Shown here: piece by piece, positions 8,835-17,081 of the stretch
Position numbering within the stretch: position 1 is the stretch's first letter
How the letters are laid out: the number at the start of each line of letters is the position of its first letter
NCBI RefSeq assembly: GCF_004364325.1
Contig: NZ_SOCP01000008.1
Location: 186,001-250,000, forward strand
Length of the DNA stretch: 64,000 nucleotides
From: Actinophytocola oryzae
Lineage (GTDB): Bacteria > Actinomycetota > Actinomycetes > Mycobacteriales > Pseudonocardiaceae
Reading direction: 5' to 3'
The notes under the pieces: model-generated
What the model was told of the DNA's origin: nothing
Database searches by the model: none
The model's input: the letters and a program-made list of their open reading frames with translations, nothing else
Made by a program: the position numbers and the translations under genes

Positions 8835-10699
8835 CCGCTGACCTCCGCGCCGGTCATCTGGCGTTCGAGCTTCGCGTACTCGGCCCTGGCGGCCTCCAGG
8901 ACGTGCGTCATGGTCACGGCCTCGCCCGCCTCGGCGGCGAGGTAGGCGGCGAACAGGGCCGTGTCGCGGATGGACGCACCCGTGATCGTCAGCTGCGCCA
9001 GCATGTCGTGGTCGAGGTCGCGGGTGGGCGTCGCGGCCGGGAACGCCGTGCGCCAGATGGCCGCCCGCGACCGCGCGTCGGGGAAGGGGAAGTCCACCAC
9101 GAACCGGAGCCGCCGCTGGAAGGCCGGGTCCAGGCTGTCCTTCAGGTTCGTGGTGAGGATCGCCAGGCCGCGGTAGGTCTCCACGCGCTGCAGCAGGTAG
9201 CCGACCTCGAGGTTGGCGTACCGGTCGCGGCTGTCGGTGACCTCGCCGCGCTTGCCGAACAACGCGTCCGCCTCGTCGAAGAGCAGGACCGCGCCGCCTG
9301 CGTCCGCCGCGTCGAACACCCGGCTGAGGTTCTTCTCCGTCTCCCCGACGTACTTGCTGACCACCCGGCTCAGGTCCACGCGGTAGAGGTCCAGGCGCAG
9401 CTCACCGGCGACCACCTCGGCCGCGAGCGTCTTGCCGGTGCCACTGGGACCGGCGAAGAGCGCCGCCGTGCCGAGCCCTCGACCGCCCCTGGCGGCGAAC
9501 CCCCACCTGTCCAGGACGAGGTGCCGGTGGCGGACGTGCGCGACCAGCTGACGCAGCCGCGTGAGCTGGTGTGCGGGCAGCACGATGTCGGCCAAGCGGG
9601 CGTCGCCGGCCACGCGCTGGGCGACCGCGTCGATGCCGGGTCGCGCGTGGTTCTGGCACCCACGCCACAGGCCGTCCACCGTGACCGGTCCCGCCGCCCT
9701 CGTCTCCGACACCACGGCCCGCACGGTGTCCGCGTCGAGGTCGAACTGCGCCGCCAGCCTGGTCACCTCGGCCTCGGGGACCTGGTCCGCCACCGCACGC
9801 CACAGCAGGACCCGTTCGTCCACGGTGGCCGCCGGGACGCTGATCCCGGGCAGTGCCGGCCCGGGCGGCGGCCTCTGCGTGACGACCGCGACGGGGGCGG
9901 TCAGCCTGCCTGCGAGCCGGACGGCCGCGAGGTGCGCGGCGTCGCCCGCCTCGACGAGGTCGATGATCCACGCCGTCGGTGTCAGCGTGCTCTCGCGTTC
10001 GCACAACGCGGCCAGCTCGTCGCGCTGACGCACGCCCTCCGGCAGGTCCGAACCGTCGAGGACCACCGGTCGCAGCCCCGACCGGGCACTCGCCGTCGCC
10101 GCGACGGCCACCAGCTCGGCCCGGTGGCGGCCGAGCACCGCGACGTGGGGTGTCGACGGGTCGGCCCACTGCCGCGCGAGCGCGTCCACGGCGGGGTGGT
10201 CGGTGGTCGCGGAGGGAGGAGACGACGCGAGGGGCGCGATCGCGGGGTCCAGGTAGTCGAGGCCGACCAGGGCGTGCAGGACCCGTTCCTCGATCCGTAG
10301 CGCGCCGGCGGTCGGCGACTCCGGGTGGGACAGGGTCACCAGGCGGCACGCGCGCAGGGGAGCCGAGGGGGAGACGGCACCCCAGTGCGGGTTGTCCAGA
10401 GTGGACAGTGCGAGGCCGAAGCTCGCCCACGTGCGGCCGGGTTCACCGTGTGCCTTCGCGCAGGCCCGCGCGAAGTCGGTGTCCAGCTCCACCCCCGCGC
10501 ACAGCAGGAGCACGTCGCGCTCGAAGTCGGTCAGGCCGAAGCCGTCACGCAGTGCGTCGAGCGCGGGTGGCTCGGGGAGCGTCCACGCCTTGCCGGGCAA
10601 CGGTTCCGCGCGGTCGGGGTCGAGGCGCCGGGTGAGCGTGTCGAGGGCCGCGGCGAGGTGCTGGTGGTTCGCCGCCGACCACTCGGCGGACCGGGTCAC
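8822..10699 (-). CDS. eCIS AAA+ ATPase (Afp15/Pvc15-like)
   Basis: 625 aa, read from a GTG overlapping the stop of the Pvc16-like gene (GTGA). The frame is open further upstream but that part lies inside the neighbour. The N-terminal half (about 1-370) is the variable domain seen in eCIS ATPases. The C-terminal AAA+ domain has Walker A GPSGTGKT near residue 416, Walker B VLLFDEADALFG near 470, and sensor-type SLDPAFQRRLRFVVDFPFP. This ATPase is a near-universal eCIS marker absent from ordinary R-type tailocins, and is thought to act in particle assembly or sheath handling. It follows the tail terminator in the usual order. Confidence 0.92.
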   Translation of the reverse strand: MTRSAEWSAANHQHLAAALDTLTRRLDPDRAEPLPGKAWTLPEPPALDALRDGFGLTDFERDVLLLCAGVELDTDFARACAKAHGEPGRTWASFGLALSTLDNPHWGAVSPSAPLRACRLVTLSHPESPTAGALRIEERVLHALVGLDYLDPAIAPLASSPPSATTDHPAVDALARQWADPSTPHVAVLGRHRAELVAVAATASARSGLRPVVLDGSDLPEGVRQRDELAALCERESTLTPTAWIIDLVEAGDAAHLAAVRLAGRLTAPVAVVTQRPPPGPALPGISVPAATVDERVLLWRAVADQVPEAEVTRLAAQFDLDADTVRAVVSETRAAGPVTVDGLWRGCQNHARPGIDAVAQRVAGDARLADIVLPAHQLTRLRQLVAHVRHRHLVLDRWGFAARGGRGLGTAALFAGPSGTGKTLAAEVVAGELRLDLYRVDLSRVVSKYVGETEKNLSRVFDAADAGGAVLLFDEADALFGKRGEVTDSRDRYANLEVGYLLQRVETYRGLAILTTNLKDSLDPAFQRRLRFVVDFPFPDARSRAAIWRTAFPAATPTRDLDHDMLAQLTITGASIRDTALFAAYLAAEAGEAVTMTHVLEAARAEYAKLERQMTGAEVSGWTT

Positions 10700-11358
10700 C
10701 TCCCGCCCTCGGTCGACGGGTCGGCCGTGATGTGGACCTTCTTCGGTTTCTTCGCCGGGGTGTGGGCGGGGTCCTCGTCGGTGACGAACACCGTGGTCGC
10801 CTGGTAGGCGACCGACAGCCGGTAGGCGGAGTGGAACAGTGCCGACCAGAGCTTCGTGGCCGCCTCCTGGTCCAGCGGGAGCATGGACAGCCGGACGGCG
10901 TCCGGTGCGGCGGCCGGGTCGTGGTGCTGTTCCCACGCGTCGGGGTTGACCAGGACCGCGCGCGCCGCCACGTCCGCGACCAGCTCGCGGTCCAGCACCG
11001 GGTGACGGGCCAGCGTCGCGACCGTCGTACCGAGGAGCCGCTGCGGTTCCAGCGTGGACTCGTCACCGTAGAAGGTGAGCAGGTAGTCCAGTTCGAGACA
11101 CTGGGTCGCCGGGGCCACCATGCGCGCGCCGGACCGCCTGGTGGGCAGCATGTCCAGCCCCGGCGCGCCCCGGGGCGCGGCGCGGTAGAGGAAGACGTTC
11201 ACGCCGCTGGCCTGGGCGTCCACAGTGGTCAGTGAGGACGGCCGCATCGTCGTGACCTGGGCACTGCCGACGCCGCCGGGACCCGCGGTGGACAGTGCGT
11301 CGCCGAGGACGCGCCTGAGCGTTTCGGTGACCATCGCCACCGCCAGATGGCCGTTCAT
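10696..11358 (-). CDS. eCIS tail terminator, Pvc16/DUF4255 family
   Basis: 220 aa. The opening MNGHLAVAMVTETLRRVLGD and the VTTMRPSSL and VNVFLYRAAPRGAP segments are characteristic of the Pvc16 N-terminal (DUF4255) family, the cap that ends tube and sheath polymerisation. LELDYLLTFYGDES and LSMLPLDQEAATKLWSALF complete the family pattern. The C-terminus ends in a lysine-rich stretch (AKKPKKVHI). ATG and stop both overlap adjacent genes by four bases, so linker protein, terminator and ATPase are co-translated. Confidence 0.9.
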   Translation of the reverse strand: MNGHLAVAMVTETLRRVLGDALSTAGPGGVGSAQVTTMRPSSLTTVDAQASGVNVFLYRAAPRGAPGLDMLPTRRSGARMVAPATQCLELDYLLTFYGDESTLEPQRLLGTTVATLARHPVLDRELVADVAARAVLVNPDAWEQHHDPAAAPDAVRLSMLPLDQEAATKLWSALFHSAYRLSVAYQATTVFVTDEDPAHTPAKKPKKVHITADPSTEGGR

Positions 11359-12323
11359 CTTCCCTCGCGTGTGGACAGGTAGTCGCCGAGTGACATCGAC
11401 CGGGTGGGTGCGCGCCTCGTCCGAGGGGGCGCGGGTGACGCCGCCGTCGCGGCGGGCCGGACCACGACGGTCCCGATGGTGACGGTGACGTTCGGCACCG
11501 CCTCCCTGCCTGGACCCGACCCGCCGAGGACGCCGTCACGGGCCGAACCGACTCGCCCCGCCTCGACGGCGGTGGGAGCCGGGGGTTCCGGTGAGGAGGA
11601 CCTCGGGGAGCCGGACAGCGAGGCGACCCGCTCGGGCTGGGCGTGGATGGCGGACCCGGTGTGACCGGCCCCGTCGTGGGTTGCGGATCCGTTGTGGGTT
11701 GCGGGCTCCACGCGCGTTGCGGACCCGGCATGGTTGGCCTGGTTTGCGGATCCGGCCTGGTTGGCGGCCTTCACGTGGTTTGCGGATCCGGCGTGGGTTG
11801 CGGGCCTCGCGTGGTGTGCGGATCCGGCGTGGTTGGCGGCCCCGGAACGGGTTGCGGGCACTGCGCGCGTTGCGGACCGGGGCTGGTCGGCGAACCCGGT
11901 GTCGGTGGCGGGGCCAGGGTGGGTTGCGGGGCTGCCGTGGGCGGCAGGCCTGGCACGGGTCGTTGCGCCGTCATGGGTTGCAGGCCTGGTGTCGGGTGTG
12001 GAGCTGGCGTGGGTTGCCGGGTCGGGGTGGTCCGCTGACCCGGCATGGGTCGCCGAACTGTCGTGGGTCGCGGATCTCCTGTGGGGAACGGGATCGGGGT
12101 GGAGGGCAGGCTCCGTGCGAGGGCCGCCAACGGCGAGCGGGTCGGTGGCAGGCTCGGGTCGTGGTGATGCGGAGGGGTCCACGGTCGGAGCGCCGCCCGT
12201 CCCCTGCGGCCGAGGAATGCCGCCACCCGGCCATTCCACCTCGCCACCCGCGGGCGCGTGGTGGCGCAGCGGCTGCGAAAGACCCAACGTCCGCATGACG
12301 AGGTGGTCCAGGAAGTCCGTCAT
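11355..12323 (-). CDS. eCIS-locus protein with long His/Ala/Ser-rich repeat linker
   Basis: 322 aa. The ATG overlaps the previous stop (ATGA); a longer upstream frame is excluded because it runs inside the neighbour. A conserved N-terminal helix (MTDFLDHLVMRTLGLSQPL) and C-terminal motif (NVTVTIGTVVVRP then MSLGDYLSTREG) match a small eCIS family of unknown role whose ends are conserved and whose centre is disordered. Here the centre (about residues 70-230) is expanded into imperfect repeats of SATH, PATH and AGSANH type. The opposite strand is open by chance through the same region. The ends suggest it bridges two particle parts; that is inference. Confidence 0.72.
   Translation of the reverse strand: MTDFLDHLVMRTLGLSQPLRHHAPAGGEVEWPGGGIPRPQGTGGAPTVDPSASPRPEPATDPLAVGGPRTEPALHPDPVPHRRSATHDSSATHAGSADHPDPATHASSTPDTRPATHDGATTRARPAAHGSPATHPGPATDTGFADQPRSATRAVPATRSGAANHAGSAHHARPATHAGSANHVKAANQAGSANQANHAGSATRVEPATHNGSATHDGAGHTGSAIHAQPERVASLSGSPRSSSPEPPAPTAVEAGRVGSARDGVLGGSGPGREAVPNVTVTIGTVVVRPAATAASPAPPRTRRAPTRSMSLGDYLSTREGR
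11640..12115. repeat. Degenerate short tandem repeat inside the eCIS linker gene
   Basis: About 475 bp of imperfect 15-18 bp units; on the + strand the recurring core is TTGCGGATCCGGC or GGTTGCGG followed by TGG. On the coding (-) strand it yields Ala-Thr-His / Gly-Ser-Ala units. Units drift in length and sequence, indicating expansion by slippage or unequal crossing-over followed by divergence. It is not CRISPR-like: no constant repeat and no unique equal-length spacers. Confidence 0.7.
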
Positions 12324-12970
12324 CCGGCAGCCATCCGCAGATACGTGGCCCGCCTCCGTGGCCCCAGCGCCAGCACCTCGTCCTCGGTCCACCCGTAGGC
12401 GGACGCCAGCAGGTGGACCTGCGCCAGCAGCTCGACCGCATGCCGCTCGAACTCGGCCCACAGCAACACCGAGACGTCCAGATCCGCCCTGGTCACGGTC
12501 CCGCACTCCGGGCACGTCGCCGCGATCGTGACGGCACTCGCGGGCGCCGCGACCTCCATCGCCTCGGCCCACCGCTCGTCCCCCGCGCCGGGAACGCGAG
12601 CATATCGCGCCAACAGGAACGAACGCGCCTCCTCCGGCGACATCCCGCGAACCAGACGCAGGTCCTCGCTGGTGGGCAACGCGAAGGGCACGCCGTCCAC
12701 CGCAGGCGGCGGGTCGGGCAACGCGGCCAGGTCGACCGGGATGTCGAGTGGGTCACCACACCCGTCGCAGGTCAGTTCCCCCACCAGAAGGGACCTCCCC
12801 GACAGGGCCCGCAACGCCGAGGTGAGGACGGCGTCGCGGCGGGCGACGTCGATCCTCGCCGCCTCGTCGGCCGGGACGCCACCGAGTGCGGCGAGCATGG
12901 TCACCGCCCGGTCGAGCGCGTCCTGCCCGCCGCCTTCCTCCCACGCCGCGAGCAGGTCCGTGGCCAGCAA
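12320..12970 (-). CDS. eCIS T4-baseplate-like / tail assembly protein with two CxxC pairs
   Basis: About 216 aa from a TTG (12970) just after the tube stop; an in-frame CTG at 12976 is an alternative and no clear ribosome site decides it. The C-terminus (LDVSVLLWAEFERHAVELL, then VHLLASAYGWTEDEVLALG and RRRATYLRM) matches the conserved end of a family that follows the tube gene in many eCIS operons, often labelled phage baseplate or tail assembly protein. CDGCG and CPECG form two CxxC pairs that could bind zinc. ATGA overlap links it to the linker gene. Role probably assembly chaperone or baseplate; not known. Confidence 0.75.
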   Translation of the reverse strand: MLATDLLAAWEEGGGQDALDRAVTMLAALGGVPADEAARIDVARRDAVLTSALRALSGRSLLVGELTCDGCGDPLDIPVDLAALPDPPPAVDGVPFALPTSEDLRLVRGMSPEEARSFLLARYARVPGAGDERWAEAMEVAAPASAVTIAATCPECGTVTRADLDVSVLLWAEFERHAVELLAQVHLLASAYGWTEDEVLALGPRRRATYLRMAAG

Positions 12971-12972
12971 GG

Positions 12973-13491
12973 TCAGCCCGGGTAGCTGGGTTCGGTGGGC
13001 TCGACTACCGCCAGGTCGCGTTCCCAGCCCTCGTTCTCCAGCTTGATGTGCTGGATCGCGACGGCGTTCGCGTTGGCGTCCAGCTCGGGAAGTGCCTGGT
13101 ACTCCGACACCCAGCAGCGGTAGACCTTGTAGGCGATGGCCAGCTGCCCCGCCTCGTTGTAGACCTCCAGCACCAGGTCCTTGCGGAAGTCGGCGAGCGA
13201 GAGCTGCGACCCCAGACCGTTGCCGTACTGGTGTGCCTGGTTGGCCCACTGCTCGAACGCGAGGTCGTGCGTCACACCGCGTTCCAGCGTGATCGCGTTG
13301 TACTCGGTGCGGCCGGGGGACTTCCGGCTGCTGCTCGGGTCGCCGCCGTCCCGGTGCGACACGACCTCGGTCGTCCTGCTCAGCGCCCCGACCTTGCTGA
13401 TCCCGGCGACATACCTGCCGTCCCAGCGAACCCGGAACTTGAAGTTCTTGTACGGGTCGCGCCGGTGGGCGTTGACGGTGTACTCGGCCAT
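12973..13491 (-). CDS. eCIS inner tube protein (T4 gp19-like)
   Basis: 172 aa, ATG at 13491 with GGGAGG 11 bases upstream. YKNFKFRVRWDGRYVAG, SKVGALSRTTEVVSHRDGGD and the RKSPGRTEYNAITLERG stretch are hallmark segments of gp19/Hcp-fold tube proteins of contractile injection systems. It would polymerise as hexameric rings inside the sheath and form the conduit pushed through the target membrane. It lies directly after the sheath gene (19-bp gap), the standard order. Confidence 0.93.
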   Translation of the reverse strand: MAEYTVNAHRRDPYKNFKFRVRWDGRYVAGISKVGALSRTTEVVSHRDGGDPSSSRKSPGRTEYNAITLERGVTHDLAFEQWANQAHQYGNGLGSQLSLADFRKDLVLEVYNEAGQLAIAYKVYRCWVSEYQALPELDANANAVAIQHIKLENEGWERDLAVVEPTEPSYPG

Positions 13492-13510
13492 GGTGCGTGT
13501 CCTCCCTGGA

Positions 13511-15043
13511 TCAGGCCTGTGCCGCGGTCGTCTGCTGGATCTGCAGGACCACGAACTCCGCGGGCCGCACGGGGGCGAACCCGACCAACACGTTGACCCG
13601 GCCCGCGAGGACGTCCTCCGGTGTCGTCGTGTCCTTGTCGCACCTGACGAAGTACGCCTCGGCAGGTGTCGTGCCCTGGAACGCGCCCTGCCGGAACAGG
13701 CCCTGCATGAACGACCCGACCGCCAACCGCAGCTGTGACCAGAGCGGCTCGTCGTTCGGCTCGAACACCGCCCACTTGGTGCCACGCCACAGCGACGACT
13801 CGATGTGGAGCGCGAGCCTGCGCACCGGGAGGTACTTGTACTCGTCGCCGAGCTGGTCGGAGCCGCGCATGGTCCGCGCGCCCCACACCACCGGCCCGAT
13901 GCCGGGGAAGGTGCGCAAGCAGTTCACGCCGATGGCGTTGAGGCGCCCGTTCTCCGCGTCGGTCAGCGAGACGGCGAGGTCGGCCCCGCCGGCGATCGAC
14001 GCGTCGACACCGGCCGGTGCCTTCCACACGCCACGGGTCGCGTCGGTACGCGCGATCACACCGGCCACGGCGCCGCAGGAGGCGAACTCGGCGGTCCGAC
14101 CGTCGGCGGTGGGATCACGCTGCACCAGCCCGGGGTAGAAGACCGCGGCGTTGCGGGCCGCCTCCCCGTTCAGCTCGGTCGCCGCCACCGCGGCAGGCAC
14201 ATCGGCGGGCAGCACACCACGGGGGAGGTCGACGATCAGCACGGCACGCTTGGTCACGCACAGCTGCGAGGCGACACCCAGCACCGTCGGGTCGACGCCC
14301 TCCGCCGGGTCGGTCGGCGGCACGCACAGCAGGGTGAACGGGTCGGCGTGCTCGAGTGCCCAGATGCCGCGCTGCGCGTCGGCGAACCCTTCGCCGTTGT
14401 AGTCGTCGCCGTCCAGCGCTGCGTCCGCGGTCGCCTCGTCGACCACGTAGCCCGTGTCCTCGCCCGTGACTAGCGGCCTGCCGATCGCGGCGGTGCCTGT
14501 CGGCGGCACGACCCGCAGGAACGTGGACTCCGCGGCGAGGACGTCGACCACGAACCGCGGCCCCGGCGTCGTGGTGAGGTTGCGGAACACCTCCTGCCGC
14601 GACGTCGCGGGGTCGGTCACGGAGAGGTTGAACCGTGTCGTGGACGAGGTGTCGGCGACATCGTGGTCGACGTCGATCCGCAGCGTGTTGGCCCACGGCC
14701 CCGGATTGGCCGCCCGCAGGTCGAGGCGGGCCGCGCCCTCCTCCACACCTGCCTGCCGGAACCCGGCCGTTTCCGCGCTGGCGGAGACCACCCGCACGAC
14801 GACGGCCTGCCCGCCGCCGTTGGCGAAGTAGTCACGCACGGCGAAACCGACCGGCGTGCCGAGGCCGCCGAACGTGCGCTCGTAGCCCGCGTAGCTGTCG
14901 ACTGTGACGGCCCGGTCGACCGGGCCCCGCGTCGTGGGACCGACGAACGCGGTCACCGAGGTCGCGACGCCGGTGATCGACCGGGTGCCGGAGGGCACCT
15001 CCGCGACGTACACGCCGGGGTACGAGGTGTTCACGACGGCCAT
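13511..15043 (-). CDS. eCIS contractile sheath protein
   Basis: 510 aa starting MAVVNTSYPGVYVAEVPSG, the typical N-terminal arm of eCIS sheaths. PFTLLCVPPTD lies in the middle and ATELNGEAARNAAVFYPGLV follows; the C-terminus VNVLVGFAPVRPAEFVVLQI is the conserved sheath donor strand region. The sheath forms helical rings around the tube and contracts to drive it. Length is in the single-sheath range; only one sheath gene is present, whereas Afp/PVC particles use three. It heads the - strand operon and faces the SARP regulator across 202 bp. Confidence 0.94.
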   Translation of the reverse strand: MAVVNTSYPGVYVAEVPSGTRSITGVATSVTAFVGPTTRGPVDRAVTVDSYAGYERTFGGLGTPVGFAVRDYFANGGGQAVVVRVVSASAETAGFRQAGVEEGAARLDLRAANPGPWANTLRIDVDHDVADTSSTTRFNLSVTDPATSRQEVFRNLTTTPGPRFVVDVLAAESTFLRVVPPTGTAAIGRPLVTGEDTGYVVDEATADAALDGDDYNGEGFADAQRGIWALEHADPFTLLCVPPTDPAEGVDPTVLGVASQLCVTKRAVLIVDLPRGVLPADVPAAVAATELNGEAARNAAVFYPGLVQRDPTADGRTAEFASCGAVAGVIARTDATRGVWKAPAGVDASIAGGADLAVSLTDAENGRLNAIGVNCLRTFPGIGPVVWGARTMRGSDQLGDEYKYLPVRRLALHIESSLWRGTKWAVFEPNDEPLWSQLRLAVGSFMQGLFRQGAFQGTTPAEAYFVRCDKDTTTPEDVLAGRVNVLVGFAPVRPAEFVVLQIQQTTAAQA

Positions 15044-15245
15044 GACGCTCTTTTCGGTTTCGGGCCCGCAAGCCGACGACACGGGTGCTGAACCCGTTGG
15101 CCGATCGGCACGGTAGCGAGCCCGCGTCTCCACCGGATCACCACCGCATCTCACGGCGCCGTCTCCCCGATGACCACCCGGGTGGGCCACGCCGTACTGT
15201 CGGCCTCCCAGCAGGTCGCTGGACCAACAGAAGACGGGGGGACCA
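15044..15245. promoter_or_regulatory. Divergent promoter region between sheath operon and SARP gene
   Basis: 202 bp without a convincing gene. It must carry the promoters of the sheath operon (-) and the regulator (+). A perfect 12-bp palindrome, CCACCCGGGTGG, lies at 15174-15185. No clear -35/-10 pair or the heptamer direct repeats expected of SARP binding could be fixed by eye. A GGGGGG run at about 15234-15239 is the ribosome site for the TTG start at 15246. Confidence 0.5.
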
Positions 15246-15971
15246 TTGCCACCCAGAACGTCCGCCGCCCCGCAGAAACCGGCCGGCCACGGGATGTTGA
15301 CCCTGTTCGGCGGCTTCCAGCTGCAGGTCGACGGCGCGGTCGTCAAGCTCGCGGTCGGCGCGCAACGACTCGTCGCGTTCCTCGCCGTCGGCGGCCCCTC
15401 CCTGCGGACCCGCATCGCGTCCGCGCTGTGGGGTGACGGCCCGGAACACCGGGCACAGGCGCGGCTTCGCACGACGATCTGGCGGGTGAACAACCTGGTG
15501 CCGGGACTGGTCACGAGCCGCCAGGGTCTGTTGGTGGTGGCGGACTTCGTCGACTCCGACGTGCGGCGGTTCGCTGCCGAGGCCAGGGCACAGCTCAGCG
15601 GCGGTGCGGAACCGAGCACCGCGACCCTCGAACTGGGGGCAGGCGAACTGCTGCCCGGCTGGGAGGACGACTGGGTGCGGTTCGAACGCGACCGCTTCAA
15701 GCAGCTGCAGCTGCACATGATGGAGGCGATCGCGGCGTTCCTGCGGGCACGCGGCGACTACGGGATAGCCCTGGACATCGCCCTGCACGCGGTACGGGCC
15801 GACCCGCTGCGGGAGAGCGCCCGCCGGGCCGTGATCGACGTGCACCTCGCCGAGGGCAACCACGTCGAGGCACTGCGCGAGTACCGGCGTTTCCACAACG
15901 AGCTGCTGTCCCAGATCGGGGTGCGCCCGTCGCGGTCGCTCTCGCAGCTCGTGTTCGCGCCGACGGCCTGA
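15246..15971 (+). CDS. SARP/BTAD-type transcriptional regulator of the eCIS locus
   Basis: 241 aa from a TTG preceded by a G6 ribosome site (an internal ATG at 15294 is the alternative). Residues about 17-100 form an OmpR-like winged helix (LFGGFQLQVDGAVVKL, then RIASALWGDGPEHRAQARLR and IWRVNNLVPGLV). Residues about 105-235 are a bacterial transcriptional activator domain of TPR-like helices ending YRRFHNELLSQIGVRPSR. This is the SARP architecture without an ATPase part. Divergent placement against the sheath operon makes it the obvious candidate activator. Direct control is inference. Confidence 0.85.
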   Translation: MPPRTSAAPQKPAGHGMLTLFGGFQLQVDGAVVKLAVGAQRLVAFLAVGGPSLRTRIASALWGDGPEHRAQARLRTTIWRVNNLVPGLVTSRQGLLVVADFVDSDVRRFAAEARAQLSGGAEPSTATLELGAGELLPGWEDDWVRFERDRFKQLQLHMMEAIAAFLRARGDYGIALDIALHAVRADPLRESARRAVIDVHLAEGNHVEALREYRRFHNELLSQIGVRPSRSLSQLVFAPTA

Positions 15972-15993
15972 CCGCGCACCGAAAGGACCAGCG

Positions 15994-16593
15994 GTGACCG
16001 AGAAGACACCGGGGCGCGGCAAAGCCGGTCGCTCGACGTGGCAACCCCCGTCCACGCCGGGGCTGTCCGATCTCACGAAGCGGACGTACACGCGGGGCAG
16101 CTACACGTTCAGAACGGTCCCGATCACCGGAACCCTGTCGAAGATCACGGTCTTCGGCGAGGCCGCGCTGGAGGCGGCACCCGAGGACCAGAAGCGGATG
16201 CTCGACTATCTCCTGACCGGCGCCGAGCAGGTCGAGGACTACGCCATGGGCGTCTGTTACGACGTCGTGGCGTTCATCCTGGCGCTCGACGGACGGCTCG
16301 AAGTATCGACGCTGCGTGCCAGGAACGGCCAGAACTGGTTGTCGTACTTCGACTTCGACAGCGGCACGCGGTGGCGTGGGGAGCCGATCCCGAGGGCGAG
16401 CGCGGTCGGGTTCAAGCGGATCCGAGAGGGTCACACCGAGTACTTCCACGCGGCGGTGGCCGTCGGCGGCACCATGGTGCGGGGCGTGAACGCGACAGGC
16501 ATCACCTTCGGGTGGCCCGACGAGGCCGACCTGAACGAGCGGGTCGGGCCGGACAACCCGGAAATCCAGGTGTGGTACCTGCCGTCGAGCTGA
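15994..16593 (+). CDS. Unknown 199-aa protein, candidate papain-like/NlpC-like fold; possible eCIS cargo
   Basis: 199 aa, GTG start with GAAAGG 10 bases upstream, 22 bp after the regulator. No family is recognised. Residues 1-45 are basic, Ser/Thr/Pro-rich and probably flexible. Cys88 sits in MGVCYDVVAFILALDG, at the start of a likely helix, and His152 in EYFHAAVAVGGTMVRGVN, a strand pair; this Cys-helix then His-strand order is what papain-like and NlpC/P60-like enzymes show. No signal peptide or membrane span is seen. A flexible N-terminus before a small enzyme-like domain in an injection-system locus is the pattern of a loaded effector, but an immunity or structural role is equally open. 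Confidence 0.6.
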   Translation: MTEKTPGRGKAGRSTWQPPSTPGLSDLTKRTYTRGSYTFRTVPITGTLSKITVFGEAALEAAPEDQKRMLDYLLTGAEQVEDYAMGVCYDVVAFILALDGRLEVSTLRARNGQNWLSYFDFDSGTRWRGEPIPRASAVGFKRIREGHTEYFHAAVAVGGTMVRGVNATGITFGWPDEADLNERVGPDNPEIQVWYLPSS

Positions 16594-16597
16594 TCAG

Positions 16598-16614
16598 GTG
16601 AACCAGGGGTTCAC
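16598..16614. terminator. Small perfect hairpin between convergent genes
   Basis: GTGAACC-AGG-GGTTCAC is a 7-bp perfect stem with a 3-base loop, placed between the stop of the 199-aa protein and the end of pgsC, whose stop codon lies in the right arm. It could act as a bidirectional terminator, but there is no T-run. Confidence 0.4.
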
Positions 16615-17081
16615 GCCGGTGGCAGCAGGTTCAGCAACACGCCGGTGAGCAGGACCACGTAGGACAGCATCGTGACGGCGGCGGTGGCGAGGAGGGTGCT
16701 CGCGACCGGCTGGCGGACGCACTGGTAGGCGATCAGCCCCGGCACGACGAAACCCAGTGTCCGCACGGGAAACGGCATCGGCTGCCGGTGTGACAGGAAC
16801 AGGAACACGGTCAACTGCAGGAAGACGCCGAGCAGCAGCACGGCGGCGAAGAGCCGCTTGCCGTAGAGGATCACCAGCCGCTGCAGCAGCCGCGCGCCGA
16901 GGTAGGTCGCGACGGTGACGCCCGCGATGATCCACAGCTTGCGCGGGTCGGTGACGAGGGCCAGGCCGAGCCATCCCGGGGTGACCATCCCGCCTGGCGA
17001 GAGGTTCGACACCAGGTAGCAGACGAGCGAGAACACCACCCCGATCGCGATGCCGAGCACGGCGACCTCGGCACTCAGCAC
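16611..17081 (-). CDS. pgsC: Poly-gamma-glutamate synthase membrane subunit PgsC/CapC
   Basis: 156 aa, close to the usual about 150. Four or five hydrophobic helices cover almost the whole chain, starting VLSAEVAVLGIAIGVVFSL, with SNLSPGGMVTPGWLGLALV and the GARLLQRLVILYGKRLFA loop typical of CapC. The GTG start lies inside the end of pgsB, so the two are co-translated. With PgsB it forms the membrane-bound amide ligase that polymerises D/L-glutamate through gamma links. PgsA is not encoded nearby. Confidence 0.88.
   Translation of the reverse strand: MLSAEVAVLGIAIGVVFSLVCYLVSNLSPGGMVTPGWLGLALVTDPRKLWIIAGVTVATYLGARLLQRLVILYGKRLFAAVLLLGVFLQLTVFLFLSHRQPMPFPVRTLGFVVPGLIAYQCVRQPVASTLLATAAVTMLSYVVLLTGVLLNLLPPA

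Noticed and set aside
11692..12531. Repeat-rich open frame on the + strand (ADPAWLA-type repeats)
   Set aside because: It is the opposite reading of the eCIS linker gene, whose conserved ends and ATGA overlaps fix the - strand as coding.
97..15043. Prophage or R-type tailocin
   Set aside because: AAA+ ATPase, Pvc16-type and DUF6519 genes are eCIS markers, and no capsid, terminase, portal or lysis genes are seen in the window.
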